DNA of 64,000 nucleotides from Cyathus striatus (taxonomy: Eukaryota; Basidiomycota; Agaricomycetes; Agaricales; Nidulariaceae), in contig JAOVFP010000001.1 of assembly GCA_025738555.1 (NCBI GenBank), forward strand, positions 4,464,001 through 4,528,000, in the 5' to 3' direction. Below the pieces are notes generated by a model. The model saw nothing but the letters and a program-made list of their open reading frames with translations, did not search any database and was not told the DNA's origin. Shown here in pieces: positions 58,047 to 64,000 of the stretch. The position numbers and the translations under genes are program-made. The first letter of the stretch is position 1. Every line of letters starts with the position of its first letter.

Positions 58047-59048
58047 ATGTCTGAAACAGAGCGTGCTCCTGAATCGTCTTCCTCTGCAATATCTTCAATT
58101 CCTCAAGCAGATCCGTCCTTCGTCGTCTACCGCCCTTCGAACTTACCAGCAGCCTCACCTCCTCGTGAGTATCGAGATCGTGTTTATGTTATCTAGCCAA
58201 CAACAGTATGAATCTCCCTAGCGCCTTTGTCGGATGATTATTTCACTCCCACTGCTTCCGATCTCAAAGCTGCTCAGGCTACGCTAGCTGCTCGTACTCG
58301 AGCCCTTGTCGATGCCCCACTGGAACTGCGAGCCACCAGGGAAGCAAAGGAGAGAGAAAAGCGTGAAAGGTGGCCGCAGGTATACACCACTAGCTCTGTG
58401 CTTGATTCAGTGATCTGACTTCCCTGGAGACCAGGATACGCATTCGCTTTTCTGATCGCACACAGCTGGAAAAAGTGTTCTCATCCACCGATAAAATCAG
58501 ATCGGTTTATGCATTTGTGCGCGGATGCCTTCGAGAGGATGTCAAGCCCATCAAGTTTATCCTCTGTGAGTACATTATAAATATATATGAAAGCGTTCAT
58601 GTGTTCTTATATCTCGAATAAGACCAGTCTCCTCCCAAGCGCGATTTAAAGGTATCAGACCCGGAAGTTCGTGATTTATCGTTAGCCCAACTACAACTCG
58701 CGCCGTCATCCATTCTCCTCCTTCGTTTCGAGGACGAATCATTGAACCGTACGTACATTGTAACTTATATATTCTCTTTTATCTCACCATTACCCAAAAG
58801 ACATCAACGTCCCGGCTCCCCTTTCTTCCCCAGTTTTGTCCCAAGCAATTGATCTTCCCCCACATAAACCTATCGATGATAGCTCGTCTTCACCTGACAT
58901 AAACCGATCACTCGTACCACAGCCGCAACAAAGCGCGAGGGGGACCACGGATAAGAAGTTACCCAAGTGGTTCAAGTTGGGTCAAAGTAAGTTTACTTTA
59001 TTTCATAATGCGCTGAATTGTTCCTGAATATTTACGCTAGAGAAGTAA
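58047..59048 (+). CDS. UBX-domain protein (TUG/ASPSCR1-like C-terminal region)
   Basis: The start MSETERAPESSSSAISSIPQ leads by splicing to PLSDDYFTPTASDLKAAQAT and a charged helix (ELRATREAKEREKRERWPQ). The UBX domain is cut by introns: TRIRIRFSDRTQLEKVFSST, DKIRSVYAFVRGCLREDVKP, then SPPKRDLKVSDPEVRDLSLA and LAPSSILLLRFEDESLN. The end is KLPKWFKLGQKK. I see no FPR loop motif, the usual p97/Cdc48 contact. The N-terminal ubiquitin-like domains of full TUG proteins are missing, so either this is a short form or 5' exons lie upstream. Confidence 0.77.
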
Positions 59049-59102
59049 TCACATATTTCGGAGTGATGGACGCAGCCCATCTTTGTACCGATATACAGAA
59101 TA

Positions 59103-60758
59103 TTAATAAACAGGAAATTTATTATCTACTTGCTCAGACCATGCCTTTAATCCACCAATCAAGTCCTTGACATTAGTGAATCCCATGCATCGTAAAGATT
59201 CGGCGGCAATCTGTGAATCATTCCCCAGCCGACAGACTACATATGTTTCCGCAGATGGATTTTCCGGGACATACTTCACTGGTTCCTTGAGAAACTTCTT
59301 CAAAGGAACATCTATTGATGTGTAAGTAATAGCATATGAAAAATCTGAGGATGCGTACTGTAGGATGATGGTAAGCAGCAAATTCCGAACTCCGTATTAG
59401 ATCGCACATCTATAATGTTAACATGAGATTTCGAGGCTATAACTTTATCAAGATCCTGGACAGCTTGTTCAGCAACTTGTAACGTAGAAGGGTCCAAAAT
59501 CACCTTGGCCATAATTCTATGAGTAGCCTTCCCAGGTACACGACCTTGGGTTTCCCAGTCTGGGGCTGAACCCCCACAGAATTGAACGTAGTCAATACTG
59601 TTCAGATTAATTTCCTTGCTAACATCTCCGCATGTTGGGCAGCTAGGCTTGCGGGAACGAACCTTGATAGTCCGAAACGGCGACCAGGAGAGAGCAGAGA
59701 AAAGAAGTAAAGACGGTTTATTATCTATTAATTTGTTAGGTGCTTCGAAACTTTAAGTATGATTAAAACATCTCTTAACCCATCAGGTGGCATGACCTCT
59801 TTGCTTACAGGTTTTCGATCTGGGAAGCTCAGTGTACGGGAATTTCCGCTGAACTCTTGAGACAGACTCCCCAGGCCGTCCACCAGAAGGTATGGATTAA
59901 GAGCGTTCAAAAATGAGCGATATAACGTACCATGCAAACCTAATATGATCTTGATTGCCTCCAACGCTTGCATATTTCCTATTACTCCAGTAACTACCCC
60001 CAAGATCCCAGATTCCTCGCAAGATAGCACGGTCTCCCTGAGAGGAGGAGTTGGAAATAAGCATCGATAGCAAGGACCTTCAAGCCCTAAGTTGTAGGTA
60101 CATAGCTGTCCTTCGAACTTCTGAGCTGCACCACTGACTAGCGGCTTTCCCAGGTTGACGGCGGTGTCAGATAATAGATAGCGGGTAGGAACATTATCCG
60201 TGCAGTCGAGGATAATATCATAGGACTGTAGAAGGGATCTGGCGTTTTCAGCAGTAATGGATTCATTCACGACCTCAATGTTCAGTCGTGGATTTAGACT
60301 ACGCGAGAAGGATTGATCATTCGCGGAAGTGAACAACAGCAAAAAATTACCCACCGTTTGAGAGACAATGAAGCCGACTCAGCTTTGTTCATACCAATGG
60401 TTTGTTCGGTGTGAAGAATCTGTCGCTGTAAATTCGATATTTCAACGTGGTCGTGATCAATTATGCCCAATCTGCCTAGGCTTGTAAATTTAGCAGTGAA
60501 TAAATGCGGAGAAATTGAACGGCGAACCTACACCAGCAGCACCCAGATACTGCAATGCAGGACATCCAAGCCCGCCGGCTCCTACGACGACGACAGATGA
60601 TTGCTGAAGCTTAATTTGACCTTTTGAAGATAAGATAAATTATTATCTACATGGAAACAGGTAGATCAGACGGTACCTGGTAAGCCGATACCATCGAGAA
60701 CCATTTGGCGACCATATCTGCTGTAGTCCTCGAGAGGGAGGAGAGTGGAAGGCGACAT
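59103..60758 (-). CDS. UBA4: Adenylyltransferase/sulfurtransferase UBA4 (MOCS3)
   Basis: E1-like enzyme that adenylates Urm1 (and the MoaD homologue where present) and transfers sulfur for tRNA thiolation. The start [20 protein letters not shown] joins [20 protein letters not shown] (nucleotide-binding glycines), [16 protein letters not shown], then [20 protein letters not shown] and [20 protein letters not shown]. Further text is [20 protein letters not shown] and [20 protein letters not shown], with the second zinc CxxC in SCPTCGDVS. The C-terminal rhodanese domain has [14 protein letters not shown] and the catalytic loop [16 protein letters not shown], ending VDNKFPVY. Both modules are intact. 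Confidence 0.93.
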
Positions 60759-60859
60759 GATGGCGGTCGATGATTACAACATACTGCAATTAAATAAATA
60801 AGTAGCACACTAAATAGTACAACAAACAACGACATCGCGTCCTTTCTCTTGTCTTCGTC
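60759..60859. promoter_or_regulatory. Very short bidirectional promoter of UBA4 and APC10
   Basis: Only 101 bp separate the two opposing ATGs, so both genes must share one core promoter region. It is AT-rich with no clear TATA box. Confidence 0.6.
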
Positions 60860-61623
60860 ATGTCTGTCAGTATTCCTCCAGGCGTCGTTGTAGAAGCTCC
60901 CGACGATGGAACACCCCTCATTCATTCAGGTATCCCCGTCCTTTCAACTATGTGCTAGCTAGCTTCCAACCTGTGCTCTTCAATGTAGCATACGACAGGC
61001 CCCCAGTCCTTCCTTGGCCTGATATATCTTCTCGTGCCAAGTGGTCCGTTTCGTCATTTAAGTTTGGTTTTGGAGCAGAGTGTCTCAGGGATGGCGATCC
61101 CAACACATTCTGGCAGTATGTATATCCCTTTCCCTTCTTCCTTGAAATCTTGCTGTTCACTCCTCTTGTACCCGTAGCTCAGATGGGCCACAGCCGCACT
61201 TCATCACCATAGAATTTCCGCGTAAAGTAGCAATCCAGGTAGTGCTTTCGTCATGAATTTCAAATTGGCCTAATGGCTTTATTAAAGAAAATTAGTATCT
61301 ACCTCAGCTACCCTCAGGACGACTCCTACACACCCTCGACCCTAGCGGTCCGTGCAGGCACAGGTCCAAGTGATCTCCAGGATATACGCGTGGTAACGCT
61401 TGAAAAGCCTGATGGATGGATAACTTTCGACGTTTCCTCCGAACCGAATGAGGACGGGGATGGTCTGTACGTCTTATTACAAGGACTACTGTCGTTCCTT
61501 TCCTTAATTGTTGCTAGAAATCCGGTTTACGCGTACATCCTCCAAGTTATAATTGTTGCAAATCACATGAGTGGCAAGGATACACACGTCCGGGGTTTGA
61601 GAGTACTCGGCCCTATTGAGTAG
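60860..61623 (+). CDS. APC10: Anaphase-promoting complex subunit 10 (DOC domain)
   Basis: Subunit of the APC/C ubiquitin ligase that helps bind D-box substrates. MSVSIPPGVVVEAPDDGTPL is spliced to AYDRPPVLPWPDISSRAKWS and VSSFKFGFGAECLRDGDPNT, FWQ. Then SDGPQPHFITIEFPRKVAIQ joins KISIYLSYPQDDSYTPSTLA, then RAGTGPSDLQDIRVVTLEKP. A last intron near 61460-61520 leads to NPVYAYILQVIIVANHMSGK and DTHVRGLRVLGPIE. The DOC jelly-roll motifs (GFGAECLRDGDPNTFWQ, ANHMSGKDTHVRG) are almost universal in this family. No C-terminal IR tail is visible. Confidence 0.94.
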
Positions 61624-61874
61624 GCCTTTTCGTTTTTCTCTTTTTCTTACTGCATTTTAAGACAAAACACTAGAGACCACACAGGGGGCGAGGATCCGTT
61701 TCCTTTCAAAACTTCGGCCTTTAAGATGTATGAGACGATTCGTTAAATTGAACTATTACATACATATGTAGTAATTTGCGGTAAGGTAGTCCGGGGTAAC
61801 TGTATTCTACACAACAACACAACAACCGAAATATCCAGTCGTAGCTTCTATCTAATACCCATGTAATATTAAAG

Positions 61875-64000
61875 CTATGAACTTGACTGATAAGGTGTAC
61901 TATGATGTCTAAATTGAGCAGTGTTTGGTTGATGTGTACCATCTGATGCCTGGGGATTACTGGCGCGCCATTGTGTGTTAGCAGTGGCAGTCGATGTCGC
62001 TCCACGCTCAGTTAAGTGGATTGCATTACTAGATTCGGCTCTCACAATCGAAGGCAAGGGGAGACCATGTCCATTGACTGGTACGACAGTATTCCAGGCA
62101 CCTGGAAGTGAGCTTCCCTAGAGAATATGTCATAAGAGCGAGATGCGACGTCAGAGGGGTGTCATACCTGTGTAATGGGTTGGGTAGTAGGCCTTTGGTC
62201 AGAGTACCGATAACTTTGCGAGTATATCTGCCCGTATGGTTGGGTGTTGCCGTAAACGTTGTAAGGCGTATGCGCCTTGGAAACAGGGGTGAAAGCTCGA
62301 TCATGTGGTTGGTAGTGGCTAAACGCGATGGTCGTTCTAGGAAGAAGCTCGGAAGTGGTTTGTGGAGCACTCGAACGCATATCAGATACTTGTCCTTGAG
62401 TGTATGGGGTTGTTCCATTGAAGGGTGCACCGTATTGCATACCTTGGTCAGCATAATACTGAGGTTGAGATGCTGATGCAAAAGAAGATGTGCGATAATA
62501 AGGACTTGGTGCAACAGCATTAGCTGGCAATGAAGGGCCGTAAACAATGTTTTGAGGCAATGACTTCACTGCATGGGGTGGCTGACTGTTTCTGTTTACT
62601 TGACATTTCCGACATACGAATTCAACTAAGTCCCAATCACGTTTCGGCTTCCCAAGTCTTTGATCCTCTTGGTCATGACATGCGATATGTTGCCATCTAG
62701 AACAAAGTCCGCAGGACATCATAGGGTTTCCATCGTCCTTACATGTCATTAATACTTAAATAAAGATAGCTTGATTCACGGAAAAGCTCACGAGGTTCAT
62801 TCCGTGACGGTGACATATCTCACAATCCAATTCCCAATCATCACCCATTGGTGTGCGAGTTCCACTTTTAAAGTTATCAATATGTCCATTTGGATGCCGT
62901 CGTTTGTTTTGGCGTGAACTGCCAGCCTTTTTAACTTCTTCATCATCCACTTCATGTGCTTGATCTGGTTTCTCAACGGTTGCTTCACTGCTAATAGCGA
63001 TAAATAAATGAGCAGACGAAGCCGGCAAGGGAAACAAACCTTGACGCTGCTGGAGAAGCCTTTCGCACAGCTTCCCTCGCCTCACGCTCTTTCCGCCGTT
63101 GCTCTCTGGCATTTTCGCGTCGAAGCCGCTCCTCCTCTTCTTTCCGCCTCCTCGCTTCAAGCCGTCTCTCACGACTCATCTTCTCGTTCTCTTCCGCTAG
63201 TCTTTTGGCCGTCAAGCGTGCCTCTTCTTTCTCGCTTTCCTTCATCGCGATGCGAGATGACCGTTTACGATGACTGATCGCTTCTTCAAGGAGACGCCTC
63301 TTTTCGATTTCCTAGTTTTAACAGTTAGAATAGAAATGCTGGGTACTAAGGAACTTAGTTTACCCTAAGCTTCTCCGTCACGTACGGGACTATTTCTGTA
63401 GATAATCTCTTGTATAACGCTTTCTCCAAGTAGTAAGAAACTTTCTCGAATTTTTCTGCGATGTGTTCCCAATCGTCCAGTGTAACACAAATCTAGTACA
63501 TGTGGGTTACAGGGCATTGCAGCCAACTAATCTTCACTCACTGTTTCCCATTCCACAAAATTGTTAGGAATATTGTCATTTACATTAGCTTGCTTTTCTG
63601 CCTTTTCGGAATCGGATACGGGTTCGGATTTACTATCTGCTGGAGGGTGAGACTTGTCTCTACTCTCCTCGCTCAACTCGGTGAGGTCACTGATATTGTC
63701 TTCGTCGCTTTCGAGACCAGTTTTAGTGGTGGCCTTCGATTTGACACCATCTTCATCATCGTCATTCAACCACTCCTCCGGGATTGGCTGCCATTCTTCG
63801 CCCTGGACGCCTCGTAGTCGAGCACTTAAACGTGTACCCAAAGGACGCGACGCTGTAGGGTTTCCTTTGAGAGCTCCGTTGGCACTTCGGCGCTTCCTAC
63901 CGGGTGATTCTGTGGCTCTCTGTAAGGCAGCTTGCCTGTTTAATTCAGCTAGCTCTCTCGCTTGTGCATCTAATTTTATCTTTGCCTTCGCTTTTGCAGC
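61875..64000 (-). CDS. PHD-finger chromatin protein, 5' end outside window
   Basis: The visible part begins in Ala/Lys/Glu-rich helix (AAKAKAKIKLDAQARELAEL), then RPLGTRLSARLRGVQGEEWQ with PIPEEWL, an acidic Ser-rich stretch, and VEWE joined to ICVTLDDWEHIAEKFEKVSY. A very charged coiled coil follows (EARRRKEEEERLRRENAREQ). The PHD finger spans an intron: LDCEICHRHGMNL joined to DDGNPMMSCGLCSRWQHIAC, ending VEFVCRKC, giving the C4-H-C3 ligands. The tail is Gln/Tyr/Ser-rich and disordered; a last exon starts GSSLPGAWN and ends STPYQSSS. The WQxIPxEWL text and the domain order recall remodelling-complex subunits (ISWI/RSF-like), but that is inference. Confidence 0.75.

Overview
The window is nuclear DNA of a filamentous basidiomycete, most likely a mushroom-forming Agaricomycete. 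The evidence is dense gene packing on both strands, genes cut by many introns of about 45-60 nt with CTRAY-type branch points and AG acceptors, and fungal or basidiomycete-typical families (DUF6593, GH128, fungal C2H2 factors, F-box-like proteins, mucin-like one-pass membrane proteins). I see no rRNA, tRNA, CRISPR array or prokaryotic operon. About 31 protein-coding genes can be supported; the first (PFKFB) and last (PHD-finger) run off the window.

Layout. 1-14.7 kb: 3' part of a 6-phosphofructo-2-kinase/fructose-2,6-bisphosphatase, a small mitochondrial-type protein, an Hst3/Hst4-type sirtuin, a head-to-head phosphoketolase/acetate kinase pair (a fungal route from sugar phosphates to acetyl-P and acetate), NOC4 (40S biogenesis) and eIF2-alpha. 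14.8-22.2 kb: a DUF6593 protein; a conserved fungal gene whose reading frame is split by a 1.64-kb element with terminal inverted repeats; ERG24 sterol C14 reductase; a secreted GH128 glucanase. 22.9-33.1 kb: a YEATS-domain chromatin protein and three C2H2 zinc-finger genes in a row on the minus strand. 34-46 kb: secreted, mucin-like and MARVEL membrane proteins, a large proline-rich protein and an F-box-like protein. 46-64 kb: compact housekeeping genes (MMTAG2-like, OLA1, DUF1264, RPL4, a GPI-type secreted protein, MED25, a PITH protein, a UBX protein, UBA4, APC10, a PHD-finger protein).

The most striking features are three. (1) The OLA1 gene has a 683-nt intron made of four tandem intron-length units of 164-176 nt, joined at AG|GT points with no exon between them, each carrying a strongly conserved core of about 60 nt. 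This looks like tandem intron duplication with recursive splicing. (2) A non-autonomous inverted-repeat element sits inside a coding frame with a 3-bp target duplication; removing it restores the frame exactly. (3) Five apparent 1-nt frame breaks, mostly in homopolymers, lie between 4.6 and 19.2 kb in otherwise well-conserved genes (sirtuin, phosphoketolase, acetate kinase, ERG24 twice). These are more likely residual sequencing indels than five independent gene losses, but the sequence alone cannot decide.

Gene coordinates run from start to stop codon including introns. Exon joins were worked out by eye from reading frame, splice-site pattern and remembered family conservation, with no database search.
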